Assembly: GCF_051020985.1 (NCBI RefSeq)
Contig: NW_027475134.1
Span: forward strand, 1,860,001-1,924,000
Direction of reading: 5' to 3'
Source of the DNA: Nomia melanderi
Taxonomy: Eukaryota; Arthropoda; Insecta; Hymenoptera; Halictidae
Length of the DNA: 64,000 bases
Below, in pieces: positions 24,333 through 38,116 of this stretch. The notes beneath the pieces were generated by a model. That model saw only the letters and a list, made by a program, of their open reading frames with translations, ran no database searches and was not told where the DNA came from. The stretch's first letter is position 1, and every line of letters starts with the position of its first letter. The position numbers were made by a program, and so were the translations under genes.

Positions 24333-25829
24333 AATTATCTGCAGGAGGCCCTGGCGCATGAATCTGAGCAACGGGAACGACCTCGGACCACCAGGGGCCG
24401 AGAAAACCACAATCTCATGGGGCCGGACACTCAGGGTCAGGGGAAAATCCAATATAGATCTGGTGATATCTCGGGTGCTATTACAGATAGCGCAATAAAT
24501 CAATGTGCATTGTCTGTAGGAGACCCTGGCGCATGAACCTGTGCAGCGGGAACGACCTCGGACCACCAGGGGCTGAGAAAACCACAGTCTCATGGGGCCG
24601 GACACTCAGGGTCAGGGGAAAATCCAATATATATCTGGTGATATCTCGGTTGCTATTAGAGATAGCGCAATGAACCAAAGTGAATTATCTGCAGGAGGCC
24701 CTGGCGCATGAATCTGTGCAGCGGGAACGTCCTCGGACCTCCAGGGGCCGAGGAAACCACAGTCTCATGGGGCCGGACACTCAGGGTGAGTGAAAAATCC
24801 AATATATATATCTGGTGATATCTCGGCTGCTATTAAAGATAGCGCAATAAATCAAAGTGCATTGTCTGTAGGAGGCCCTGGCGCATGAATCTGTGCAGCG
24901 GGAACGACCTCGGAACACCAGGGACCGAGAAAACCACCGGCTCATGGGGCCGGACACTCAGGGTCAGTGAAAAATCCAATATATATGTGGTGATATCTCG
25001 GGTGCTATTACAGATAGCGCAATAAATCAAAGTGCATTGTCTGTAGGAGGCCCTGGCGCATGAATCTGTGCAGCGGGAACGTCCTCGGACCTCCAGGGGC
25101 CGAGGAAACCACAGTCTCATGGGGCCGGACACTCAGGGTCAGTGGAAAATCCAATATAGATCTGGTGATATCTCGGGTGCTATTACAGATAGCGCAATAA
25201 ATCAAAGTGCATTACCTGTAGGAGGCCCTGGCGCATGAATCTGTGCAGCGGGAACGTCCTCGGACCTCCAGGGGCCGAGACAACGACCGTCTCATGGGGC
25301 CGGACACTCAGGGTCAGGGTAAAATCCAATATATATCTGGTGATATCTCGGGTGCTATTACAGATAGCGCAATAAATCAATGTGCATTGTCTGTAGGAGG
25401 CCCAGGCGCATGAATCTGTTCAGCGGGAACGACCTCGGACGACCAGGGGCCGAGAAAACCACAGTCTCATGGGGCCGGACACTCAGGGTCAGGGGAAAAT
25501 CCAATATATATCTGGTGATATCTCGGGTGCTATTACAGGTAGCGCAATAAATCAAAGTGCATTGTCTGTAGGAGGCCCTGGCGCATGAATCTGTGCAGCG
25601 GGAACGTCCTCGGACCTCCAGGGGCCGAGGAAACCACAGTCTCATGGGGCCGGACACTCAGGGTCAGTGGAAAATCCAATATATATCTGGTGATATCTCG
25701 GGTGCTATTACAGATAGCGCAATAAATCAATGTGCATTGTCTGTAGGAGGCCCAGGCGCATGAATCTGTTCAGCGGGAACGACCTCGGACTACCAGGCGC
25801 CGAGAAAACCACAGTCTCATGGGGCCGGA

Positions 25830-26997
25830 CACTCAGGGTCAGTGAAAAATCCAATATATATCTGGTGATATCTCGGGTGCTATTAGAGATAGCGCAATAA
25901 ACCAAAGTGAATTATCTGCAGGAGGCCCTGGCGCATGAATCTGTGCAACGGGAACGACCTCGGACCACCAGGGGCCGAGAAAACCACAATCTCATGGGGC
26001 CGGACACTCAGGGTCAGGGGAAAATCCAATATAGATCTGGTGATATCTCGGGTGCTATTACAGATAGCGCAATTAATCAATGTGCATTGTCTGTAGGAGA
26101 CCCTGGCGCATGAACCTGTGCAGCGGGAACGACCTCGGACCACCAGGGGCTGAGAAAACCACAGTCTCATGGGGCCGGACACTCAGGGTCAGGGGAAAAT
26201 CCAATATATATCTGGCGATATCTCGGGTGCTATTACAGGTAGCGCAATAAATCAAAGTGCATTGTCTGTAGGAGGCCCTGGCGCATGAATCTGTGCAGCG
26301 GGAACGACCTCGGAACACCAGGGACCGAGAAAACCACCGTCTCATGGGGCCGGACACTCAGGTTCAGTGAAAAATCCAATATATATCTGGTGATATCTCG
26401 GGTGCTATTAGAGATAGCGCAATAAACCAAAGTGAATTATCAGCAGGTGGCCCTGGCGCATGAATCTGTGCAACGGGAACGACCTCGGACCACCAGGGGC
26501 CGAGAAAACGACCGTCTCATGGGGCCGGACGCTCAGGGTCAGTGAAAAATCCAATATATATCTGGTGATATCTCGGGTGCTGTTAGAGATAGCGCAATAA
26601 ACCAAAGTGAATTATCTGCAGGAGGCCCTGGCGCATGAACCTGTGCAGCGGGAACGACCTCGGACCACCAGGGGCCGAGAAAACGACCGTCTCATGGGGC
26701 CGGACGCTCAGGGTCAGTGAAAAATCCAATATATATCTGGTGATATCTCGGGTGCTATTAGAGATAGCGCAATAAACCAAAGTGAATTATCTGCAGGAGG
26801 CCCTGGCGCATGAATCTGTGCAACGGGAACGACCTCCGACCACCAGGGGCCGAGAAAACGACAGTCTCATGGGGCCGGACACTCAGGGTCAGGGGAAAAA
26901 CCAATATAGATCTGGTGATATCTCGGGTGCTATTACAGATAGCGCAATAAACCAAAGTGAATTATCTGCAGGAGGCCCTGGCGCATGAATCTGTGCA
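25830..26997. repeat. 1168-bp block copied 9.1 kb away, copy 2
   Basis: This is the second copy of 16726-17893. It lies between unrelated monomer types, so it appears as an interspersed rather than tandem duplicate. Confidence 0.85.
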
Positions 26998-28194
26998 GCG
27001 GGAACGACCTCGGACCACCAGGGGCCGAGAAAACCACAGTCTCATGGGGCCGGACACTCAGGGTCAGGGGAAAATCCAATATATATCTGGTGATATCTCG
27101 GGTGCTATTAGAGATAGCGCAATAAACCAAAGTGAATTATCTGCAGCAGGCCCTGGCGCATGAATCTGTGCAGCGGGAACGACCTCGGACCACCAGGGGC
27201 AGAGAAAACTACCGTCTCATGGGGCCGGACACTCAGGGTCAGTGAAAAATCCAATATATATCTGGTGATATCTCGGCTCCTATTACAGATAGCGCAATAA
27301 ATCAAAGTGAATTATCTGCAGGAGGCCCTGGCGCATGAATCTGTGCAGCGGGAACGACCTCGGACCACCAGGGGCCGAGAAAACTACCGTCTCATGGGGC
27401 CGGTCACTCAGGGTCAGTGAAAAATCCAATATATATCTGGTGTTATCTCGGGTGCTATTAGAGATTGCGCAATAAAATAAACTGAATTATCTGCAGGAGG
27501 CCCTGGCGCATGAATCTGTGCAACGGGAACGACCTCGGACCACCAGGGGCCGAGAAAACCACAATCTCATGGGGCCGGACACTCAGGGTCAGGGGAAAAT
27601 CCAATATAGATCTGGTGATATCTCGGGTGCTATTACAGATAGCGCAATAAATCAATGTGCATTGTCTGTAGGACACCCTGGCGCATGAACCTGTGCAGCG
27701 GGAACGACCTCGGACCACCAGGGGCTGAGAAAACCACAGTCTCATGGGGCCGGACACTCAGGGTCAGGGGAAAATCCAATATATATCTGGTGATATCTCG
27801 GTTGCTATTAGAGATAGCGCAATGAACCAAAGTGAATTATCTGCAGGAGGCCCTGGCGCATGAATCTGTGCAGCGGCAACGACCTCGGACCACCAGGGGC
27901 CGAGAAAACGACCGTCTCATGGGGCCGGACACTCAGGGTCAGTGAAAAATCCAATATATATCTGCTGATATCTCGGGTGCTATTACAGATAGCGCAATAA
28001 ATCAATGTGCATTGTCTGTAGGAGGCCCTGGCGCATGAACCTGTGCAGCGGGAACGACCTCGGAACACCAGGGACCGAGAAAACCACCGGCTCATGGGGC
28101 CGGACACTCAGGGTCAGTGAAAAATCCAATATATATGTGGTGATATCTCGGGTGCTATTACAGATAGCGCAATAAATCAAAGTGCATTGTCTGT

Positions 28195-28532
28195 AGGAGG
28201 CCCTGGCTCATGAATCTGGGCAGCGGGAACGACCTCACCCCCAGGGGCCGGGAAAACCACAGTCTCATGGGGCCCTACACTCAGGGTCAGGGGAAAATCC
28301 AATATATATCTGGTGATATCTCGGGTGCTATTACAGATAGCGCAATAAACCAAAGTGAATTATCTGCAGGAGGCCCTGGCGCATGAATCCGTGCAGCGGG
28401 AACGACCTCGGACCACCAGGGGCCGAGAAAACTACCGTCTCATGGGGCCGGTCACTCAGGGTCAGTGAAAAATCCAATATATATCTGGTGATATCTCGGG
28501 TGCTATTAGAGAGAGCGCAATAAACCAAAGTG
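28195..28532. repeat. 338-bp copy with a 173-bp monomer, copy 2
   Basis: I noticed no difference from 23995-24332. The copies part at 28533 (GCATTACC here, GAATTATC at 24333). Confidence 0.85.
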
Positions 28533-30404
28533 CATTACCTGTAGGAGGCCCTGGCGCATGAATCTGTGCAGCGGGAACGTCCTCGGACCTCCAGGGGCCG
28601 AGACAACGACCGTCTCATGGGGCCGGACACTCAGGGTCAGGGTAAAATCCAATATATATCTGGTGATATCTCGGGTGCTATTACAGATAGCGCAATAAAT
28701 CAATGTGCATTGTCTGTAGGAGGCCCAGGCGCATGAATCTGTTCAGCGGGAACGACCTCGGACGACCAGGGGCCGAGAAAACCACAGTCTCATGGGGCCG
28801 GACACTCAGGGTCAGGGGAAAATCCAATATAGATCTGGTGATATCTGGGGTTCTATTACAGATAGCGCAATAAATCAAAGTGCATTACCTGTAGGAGGCC
28901 CTGGCGCATGAATCTGTGCAGCGGGAACGACCTCGGACCACCAGGGGCCGAGAAAACCACAGTCTCATGGGGCCGGACACTCAGGGTCAGGGGAAAATCC
29001 AATATATATCTGGTGATATCTCGGGTGCTATTAGAGATAGCGCAATAAACCAAAGTGAATTATCTGCAGCAGGCCCTGGCGCATGAATCTGTGCAGCGGG
29101 AACGACCTCGGACCACCAGGGGCAGAGAAAACTACCGTCTCATGGGGCCGGACACTCAGGGTCAGTGAAAAATCCAATATATATCTGGTGATATCTCGGC
29201 TCCTATTACCGATAGCGCAATATTTCAAAGTGCATTGTCTGTAGGAGGCCCTGTCGCATGAAACTGGGAAGCGGCAGCGACCTCGGATCACCAGGGGCCG
29301 AGAAAACCACCGTCTCATGGGGCCGGACACTCAGGGTCATGGAAAAATCCAATATATATCTGGTGATATCTCGGGTGCTATTACAGATAGCGCAATAAAT
29401 CAAAGTGCATTGTCTGTAGGAGGCCCTGGCGCATGAATCTGTGCAGAGGCAACGACCTCGGACCACCAGGGGCCGAGAAAACGACCGTCTCATGGGGCCG
29501 GACACTCAGGGTCACTGAAAAATCCAATATATATATCTGGTGATATCTCGGCTGCTATTAAAGATAGCGCAATAAATCAAAGTGCATTGTCTGTAGGAGG
29601 CCCTGGCGCATGAATCGGTGCAGCGGGAACGACCTCGGAACACCAGGGACCGAGAAAACCACCGTCTCATGGGGCCGGACACTCAGGGTCAGTGAAAAAT
29701 CCAATATATATGTGGTGATATCTCGGGTGCTATTACAGATAGCGCAATAAATCAAAGTGCATTGTCTGTAGGAAGCCCTGGCGCATGAATCTGTGCAGCG
29801 GGAACGTCCTCGGACCTCCAGGGGCCGAGGAAACCACAGTCTCATGGGGCCGGACACTCAGGGTCAGTGGAAAATCCAATATAGATCTGGTGATATCTCG
29901 GGTGCTATTAGAGATAGCGCAAGAAACCAAAGTGAATTATCTGCAGGAGGCCCTGGCGCATGAATCTGTGCAACGGGAACGACCTCGGACCACCAGGGGC
30001 CGAGAAAACCACAATCTCATGGGGCCGGACACTCAGGGTCAGGGGAAAATCCAATATAGATCTGGTGATATCTCGGGTGCTATTACAGATAGCGCAATAA
30101 ATCAATGTGCATTGTCTGTAGGAGACCCTGGCGCATGAACCTGTGCAGCGGGAACGACCTGGGACGACCAGGGGCCGAGAAAACCACAGTCTCATGGGGC
30201 CGGACACTCAGGGTCAGGGGAAAATCCAATATATATCTGGTGATATCTCGGGTGCTATTAGGGATAGCGCAATAAACCAAAGTGAATTATCTGCAGGAGG
30301 CACTGGCGCATGAATCTGTGCAACGGGAACGACCTCGGACCACCAGGGGCCGAGAAAACGACCGTCTCATGGGGCCGGACACTCAGGGTCAGTGAAAAAT
30401 CCAA

Positions 30405-30415
30405 TATATATATAT
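30405..30415. repeat. Longest TA run in the monomer (+4 bp)
   Basis: The usual T(AT)3 before CTGG is T(AT)5 here, giving a 179-bp unit. Seven other units show +2 bp at the same place, at about 19374, 21652, 24800, 29526, 31981, 35832 and 38281. All are in domain C, consistent with slippage followed by copying with the HORs. Confidence 0.85.
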
Positions 30416-30539
30416 CTGGTGATATCTCGGCTGCTATTATAGATAGCGCAATAAATCAAAGTGCATTGTCTGTAGGAGGCCCTGGCGCATGAATCTGTGC
30501 AGCGGGTACGACCTCGGAACACCAGGGACCGAGAAAACC

Positions 30540-31239
30540 ACCGTCTCATGGGGCCGGACACTCAGGGTCAGTGAAAAATCCAATATATATGTGGTGATAT
30601 CTCGGGTGCTATTACAGATAGCGCAATAAATCAAAGTGCATTGTCTGTAGGAGGCCCTGGCGCATGAATCTGTGCAGCGGGAACGTCCTCGGACCTCCAG
30701 GGGCCGAGGAAACCACAGTCTCATGGGGCCGGACACTCAGGGTCAGTGGAAAATCCAATATAGATCTGGTGATATCTCGGGTGCTATTACAGATAGCGCA
30801 ATAAATCAAAGTGCATTACCTGTAGGCGGCCCTGGCGCATGAATCTGTGCAGCGGGAACGTCCTCGGACCTCCAGGGGCCGAGACAACGACCGTCTCATG
30901 GGGCCGGACACTCAGGGTCAGGGTAAAATCCAATATATATCTGGTGATATCTCGGGTGCTATTACAGATAGCGCAATAAATCAATGTGCATTGTCTGTAG
31001 GAGGCCCAGGCGCATGAATCTGTTCAGCGGGAACGACCTCGGACGACCAGGGGCCGAGAAAACCACAGTCTCATGGGGCCGGACACTCAGGGTCAGGGGA
31101 AAATCCAATATATATCTGGTGATATCTCGGGTGCTATTAGAGATAGCGCAATAAACCAAAGTGAATTATCTGCAGGAGGCACTGGCGCATGAATCTGTGC
31201 AACGGGAACGACCTCGGACCACCAGGGGCCGAGAAAACG
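30540..31239. repeat. 4-monomer HOR (700 bp), copy 1
   Basis: Four successive monomer types (GTGGTGATATC unit, strengthened-dyad unit with AGATCT, GAGACAACGACC unit, CAGGCGCATGAATCTGTTCAG unit) are repeated in tandem at +700 bp. Matching runs 30540-31290 against 31240-31990 with about two substitutions. Confidence 0.85.
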
Positions 31240-31990
31240 ACCGTCTCATGGGGCCGGACACTCAGGGTCAGTGAAAAATCCAATATATATGTGGTGATAT
31301 CTCGGGTGCTATTACAGATAGCGCAATAAATCAAAGTGCATTGTCTGTAGGAGGCCCTGGCGCATGAATCTGTGCAGCGGGAACGTCCTCGGACCTCCAG
31401 GGGCCGAGGAAACCACAGTCTCATGGGGCCGGACACTCAGGGTCAGTGGGAAATCCAATATAGATCTGGTGATATCTCGGGTGCTATTACAGATAGCGCA
31501 ATAAATCAAAGTGCATTACCTGTAGGCGGCCCTGGCGCATGAATCTGTGCAGCGGGAACGTCCTCGGACCTCCAGGGGCCGAGACAACGACCGTCTCATG
31601 GGGCCGGACACTCAGGGTCAGGGTAAAATCCAATATATATCTGGTGATATCTCGGGTGCTATTACAGATAGCGCAATAAATCAATGTGCATTGTCTGTAG
31701 GAGGCCCAGGCGCATGAATCTGTTCAGCGGGAACGACCTCGGACGACCAGGGGCCGAGAGAACCACAGTCTCATGGGGCCGGACACTCAGGGTCAGGGGA
31801 AAATCCAATATATATCTGGTGATATCTCGGGTGCTATTAGAGATAGCGCAATAAACCAAAGTGAATTATCTGCAGGAGGCACTGGCGCATGAATCTGTGC
31901 AACGGGAACGACCTCGGACCACCAGGGGCCGAGAAAACGACCGTCTCATGGGGCCGGACACTCAGGGTCAGTGAAAAATCCAATATATAT
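31240..31990. repeat. 4-monomer HOR (700 bp), copy 2
   Basis: This is the second copy of 30540-31290. Parts of the same four-monomer order recur at 32157 onward, 37054 onward and 39680 onward, so this is the most widespread short HOR of domain C. Confidence 0.85.
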
Positions 31991-32156
31991 ATCTGGTGAT
32001 ATCTCGGCTGCTATTAAAGATAGCGCAATAAATCAAAGCGCATTGTCTGTAGGAGGCCCTGGCGCATGAATCTGTGCAGCGGGTACGACCTCGGAACACC
32101 AGGGACCGAGAAAACCACCGTCTCATGGGGCCGGACACTCAGGGTCAGTGAAAAAT

Positions 32157-32760
32157 CCAATATATATGTGGTGATATCTCGGGTGCTATTACAGATAGCG
32201 CAATAAATCAAAGTGCATTGTCTGTAGGAGGCCCTGGCGCATGAATCTGTGCAGCGGGAACGTCCTCGGACCTCCACGGGCCGAGGAAACCACAGTCTCA
32301 TGGGGCCGGACACTCAGGGTCAGTGGAAAATCCAATATAGATCTGGTGATATCTCGGGTGCTATTACAGATAGCGCAATAAATCAAAGTGCATTACCTGT
32401 AGGAGGCCCTGGCGCATGAATCTGTGCAGCGGGAACGTCCTCGGACCTCCAGGGGCCGAGACAACGACCGTCTCATGGGGCCGGACACTCAGGGTCAGGG
32501 TAAAATCCAATATATATCTGGTGATATCTCGGGTGCTATTACAGATAGCGCAATAAATCAATGTGCATTGTCTGTAGGAGGCCCAGGCGCATGAATCTGT
32601 TCAGCGGGAACGACCTCGGACGACCAGGGGCCGAGAAAACCACAGTCTCATGGGGCCGGACACTCAGGGTCAGGGGAAAATCCAATATATATCTGGTGAT
32701 ATCTCGGGTGCTATTAGAGATAGCGCAATAAACCAAAGTGAATTATCTGCAGGAGGCACT
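32157..32760. repeat. 4-monomer HOR, third copy
   Basis: This matches 30580 onward at +1577 bp (9 monomers plus 2 bp). It differs at the strengthened dyad (CTCCACGGG for CTCCAGGGG near 32276). Confidence 0.75.
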
Positions 32761-34266
32761 GGCGCATGAATCTGTGCAACGGGAACGACCTCGGACCACC
32801 AGGGGCCGAGAAAACCACAGTCTCATGGGGCCGGACACTCAGGGTCAGGGGAAAATCCAATATATATCTGGTGATATCTCGGGTGCTATTAGAGATAGCG
32901 CAATAAATCAAAGTGCATTGTCTGTAGGAGGCCCTGGCGCATGAATCTGTGCAGCGGGAAGGACCTCGGAACACCAGGGGCCGAGAAAACCACCGTCACA
33001 TGGGGCAGGACACTCAGGGTCAGTGAAAAATCCAATATATATATGGTGATATCTCGGGTGCTATTACAGATACCGCAATAAATCAAAGTGCATTGTCTGT
33101 AGGAGACCCTGGCGCATGAACCTGTGCAGCGGGAACGACCTCGGACCACCAGGGGCCGAGAAAACGACCGTCTCATGGGGCCGGACGCTCAGGGTCAGGG
33201 AAAAATCCAATATATAGGTGGTGATATCTCGGGTGCTATTACAGATAGCGCAATAAATCAAAGTGCATTGTCTGTAGGAGACACTGGCGCATGAACCTGT
33301 GCAGCGGGAACGACCTCGGACCACCAGGGGCCGAGAAAACCACAGTCTCATGGGGCCGGACACTCAGGGTCAGGGAAAAATCCAATATATATCTGGTGAT
33401 ATCTCGGGTGCTATTACAGATAGCGCAATAAACCAAAGTGAATTATCTGCAGGAGGCCCTGGCGCATGAATCTGTGCAGCGAGAACGACCTCGGACCACC
33501 AGGGGCCGAGAAAACTACCGTCTCATGGGGCCGGTCAGTCAGGGTCAGTGAAAAATCCAATATATATCTGCTGATATCTCGGCTGCTATTACAGATAGCG
33601 CAATAAATCAAAGTGCATTGTCTGTAGGAGGCCCTGGCGCATGAATCTGTGCAGCGGGAACGACCTCGGAGCACCAGGGGCGAGACAACCACCTTCTCAT
33701 GGTGCCGGAAACTCAGGGTCAGGGAAAAATCCAATATATATCTGGTGATATCTCGGGTCCTATTACAGATAGCGCAATAAATCAAAGTGCATTACCTGTA
33801 GGAGGCCCTGGCGCATGAATCTGTGCAGCGGGAACGTCCTCGGACCTCCAGGGGCCGAGAAAACCACAGTCTCATGGGGCCGGACACTCAGGGTCAGGGG
33901 AAAATCCAATATATATCTGGTGATATCTCGGGTGCTATTAGAGATAGCGCAATAAACCAAAGTGAATTATCTGCAGGAGGCCCTGGCGCATGAATCTGTG
34001 CAACGGGAGCGACCTCGGACCACCAGGGGCAGAGAAAACCACAGTCTCATGGGGCGGGACACTCAGGGTCAGGGGAAAATCCAATATATATCTGGTGATA
34101 TCTCGGATGCTATTAGAGATAGCGCAATAAACCAAAGTGAATTATCTGCAGGAGGCCCTGGCGCATGAATCTGTGCAGCGGGAACGTCCTCGGACCTCCA
34201 GGGTCCGAGAAAACCACAGTCTCATGTGGCCGGACACTCAGGGTCAGGGGAAAATCCAATATAGAT

Positions 34267-35665
34267 CTGGTGATATCTCGGGTGCTATTAGAGATAGCGC
34301 AATAAACCAAAGTGAATTATCTGCAGGAGGCCCTGGCGCATGAATCTGTGCAACGGGAACGACCTCGGAGCACCAGGGGCCGAGAAAACCACCGTCACAT
34401 GGGGCAGGACACTCAGGGTCAGTGAAAAATCCAATATATATATGGTGATATCTCGGGTGCTATTACAGATACCGCAATAAATCAAAGTGCATTGTCTGTA
34501 GGAGACCCTGGCGCATGAACCTGTGCAGCGGGAACGACCTCGGACCACCAGGGGCCGAGAAAACGACCGTCTCATGGGGCCGGACGCTCAGGGTCAGGGA
34601 AAAATCCAATATATAGGTGGTGATATCTCGGGTGCTATTACAGATAGCGCAATAAATCAAAGTGCATTGTCTGTAGGAGACCCTGGCGCATGAACCTGTG
34701 CAGCGGGAACGACCTCGGACCACCAGGGGCCGAGAAAACCACAGTCTCATGGGGCCGTTCACTCAGGGTCAGGGAAAATTCCAATATATATCTGGTGATA
34801 TCTCGGGTGCTATTACAGATAGCGCAATAAATCAAAGTGCATTGTCTGTAGGAGGCCCTGGCGCATGAATCTGTGCAGCGGGAACGACCTCGGACCACCA
34901 GGGGCCGAGAAAACCACAGTCTCATGGGGCCGGACACTCAGGGTCAGGGGAAAATCCAATATATATCTGGTGATATGTCGGGTGCTATTACAGATAGCGC
35001 AATAAATCAAAGTGCATTGTCTGTAGGAGGCCCTGGCGCATGAACTTGTGCAGCAGGAACGTTCTCGGACCTCCAGGGGCCGAGAAAACCACAGTCTCAT
35101 GGGGCCGGACACTCAGGGTCAGGGGAAAATCCAATATATATCTGGTGATATCTCGGGTGCTATTAGAGATAGCGCAATAAACCAAAGTGAATTATCTGCA
35201 GGAGGCCCTGGCGCATGAATCTGTGCAACGGGAACGACCTCGGACCACCAGGGGCCAAGAAAACGACAGTCTCATGGGGCCGGATACTCAGGGTCAGGGG
35301 AAAATCCAATATAGATCTGGTGATATCTCGGGTGCTATTACAGATAGCGCAATAAATCAAAGTGCATTACCTGTAGGAGGCCCTGGCGCATGAATCTGTG
35401 CAGCGGGAACGTCCTCGGACCTCCAGGGGCCGAGACAACGACCGTCTCATGGGGCCGGACACTCAGGGTCAGGGTAAAATCCAATATATATCTGGTGATA
35501 TCTCGGGTGCTATTACAGATAGCGCAATAAATCAATGTGCATTGTCTGTAGGAGGCCCAGGCGCATGAATCTGTTCAGCGGGAACGACCTAGGACGACCA
35601 GGGGCCGAGAAAACCACAGTCTCATGGGGCCGGACACTCAGGGTCAGGGGAAAATCCAATATATA
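34267..35665. repeat. Triplicated ~1.1-1.6 kb block, copy 1
   Basis: This is shared with 38117-39692 and, over its first 1.1 kb, with 41269-42370 (offset 7002). Markers are CCGTCACATGGGGCAGG, ATAGGTGGTGATATC, GGCCGTTCACTCAGG with GGAAAATTCC, GATATGTCGGG and GAACTTGTGCAGC. Confidence 0.8.
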
Positions 35666-38116
35666 TCTGGTGATATCTCGGGTGCTATTAGAGATAGCGC
35701 AATAAACCAAAGTGAATTATCTGCAGGAGGCACTGGCGCATGAATCTGTGCAACGGGAACGACCTCGGACCACCAGGGGCCGAGAAAACGACCGTCTCAT
35801 GGGGCCGGACACTCAGGGTCAGTGAAAAATCCAATATATATATCTGGTGATATCTCGGCTGCTATTACAGATAGCGCAATAAATCAATGTGCATTGTCTG
35901 TAGGAGGCCCAGGCGCATGAATCTGTTCAGCGGGAAGGACCTCGGAACACCAGGGGCCGAGAAAACCACCGTCACATGGGGCAGGACACTCAGGGTCAGT
36001 GAAAAATCCAATATATATATGGTGATATCTCGGGTGCTATTACAGATACCGCAATAAACCAAAGTGCATTGTCTGTAGGAGACCCTGGCGCATGAACCTG
36101 TGCAGCGGGAACGACCTCGGAGCACCAGGGGCGAGACAACCACCTTCTCATGGTGCCGGAAACTCAGGGTCAGGGAAAAATCCAATATATATCTGGTGAT
36201 ATCTCGGGTCCTATTACAGATAGCGCAATAAATCAAAGTGCATTACCTGTAGGAGGCCCTGGCGCATGAATCTGTGCAGCGGGAACGTCCTCGGACCTCC
36301 AGGGGCCGAGAAAACCACAGTCTCATGGGGCCGGACACTCAGGGTCAGGGGAAAATCCAATATATATCTGGTGATATCTCGGGTGCTATTAGAGATAGCG
36401 CAATAAACCAAAGTGAATTATCTGCAGGAGGCCCTGGCGCATGAATCTGTGCAACGGGAACGACCTCGGACCACCAGGGGCCAAGAAAACGACAGTCTCA
36501 TGGGGCCGGATACTCAGGGTCAGGGGAAAATCCAATATAGATCTGGTGATATCTCGGGTGCTATTACAGATAGCGCAATAAATCAAAGTGCATTACCTGT
36601 AGGAGGCCCTGGCGCATGAATCTGTGCAGCGGGAACGTCCTCGGACCTCCAGGGGCCGAGACAACGACCGTCTCATGGGGCCGGACACTCAGGGTCAGGG
36701 TAAAATCCAATATATATCTGGTGATATCTCGGGTGCTATTACAGATAGCGCAATAAATCAATGTGCATTGTCTGTAGGAGGCCCAGGCGCATGAATCTGT
36801 TCAGCGGGAACGACCTAGGACGACCAGGGGCCGAGAAAACCACAGTCTCATGGGGCCGGACACTCAGGGTCAGGGGAAAATCCAATATATATCTGGTGAT
36901 ATCTCGGGTGCTATTAGAGATAGCGCAATAAACCAAAGTGAATTATCTGCAGGAGGCACTGGCGCATGAATCTGTGCAACGGGAACGACCTCGGACCACC
37001 AGGGGCCGAGAAAACGACCGTCTCATGGGGCCGGACACTCAGGGTCAGTGAAAAATCCAATATATATGTGGTGATATCTCGGGTGCTATTACAGATAGCG
37101 CAATAAATCAAAGTGCATTGTCTGTAGGAGGCCCTGGCGCATGAATCTGTGCAGCGGGAACGTCCTCGGACCTCCAGGGGCCGAGGAAACCACAGTCTCA
37201 TGGGGCCGGACACTCAGGGTCAGTGGAAAATCCAATATAGATCTGGTGATATCTCGGGTGCTATTACAGATAGCGCAATAAATCAAAGTGCATTACCTGT
37301 AGGAGGCCCTGGCGCATGAATCTGTGCAGCGGGAACGTCCTCGGACCTCCAGGGGCCGAGACAACGACCGTCTCATGGGGCCGGACACTCAGGGTCAGGG
37401 TAAAATCCAATATATATCTGGTGATATCTCGGGTGCTATTACAGATAGCGCAATAAATCAATGTGCATTGTCTGTAGGAGGCCCAGGCGCATGAATCTGT
37501 TCAGCGGGAAGGACCTCGGAACACCAGGGGCCGAGAAAACCACCGTCACATGGGGCAGGACACTCAGGGTCAGTGAAAAATCCAATATATATATGGTGAT
37601 ATCTCGGGTGCTATTACAGATACCGCAATAAACCAAAGTGCATTGTCTGTAGGAGACCCTGGCGCATGAACCTGTGCAGCGGGAACGGCCTCGGAGCACC
37701 AGGGGCGAGACAACCACCTTCTCATGGTGCCGGAAACTCAGGGTCAGGGAAAAATCCAATATATATCTGGTGATATCTCGGGTCCTATTACAGATAGCGC
37801 AATAAATCAAAGTGCATTACCTGTAGGAGGCCCTGGCGCATGAATCTGTGCAGCGGGAACGTCCTCGGACCTCCAGGGGCCGAGAAAACCACAGTCTCAT
37901 GGGGCCGGACACTCAGGGTCAGGGGAAAATCCAATATAGATCTGGTGATATCTCGGGTGCTATTACAGATAGCGCAATAAATCAAAGTGCATTGTCTGTA
38001 GGAGGCCCAGGCGCATGAATCTGTTCAGCGGGAACGACCTCGGACGACCAGGGGCCGAGAAAACCACAGTCTCATGGGGCCGGACACTCAGGGTCAGGGG
38101 AAAATCCAATATATAT

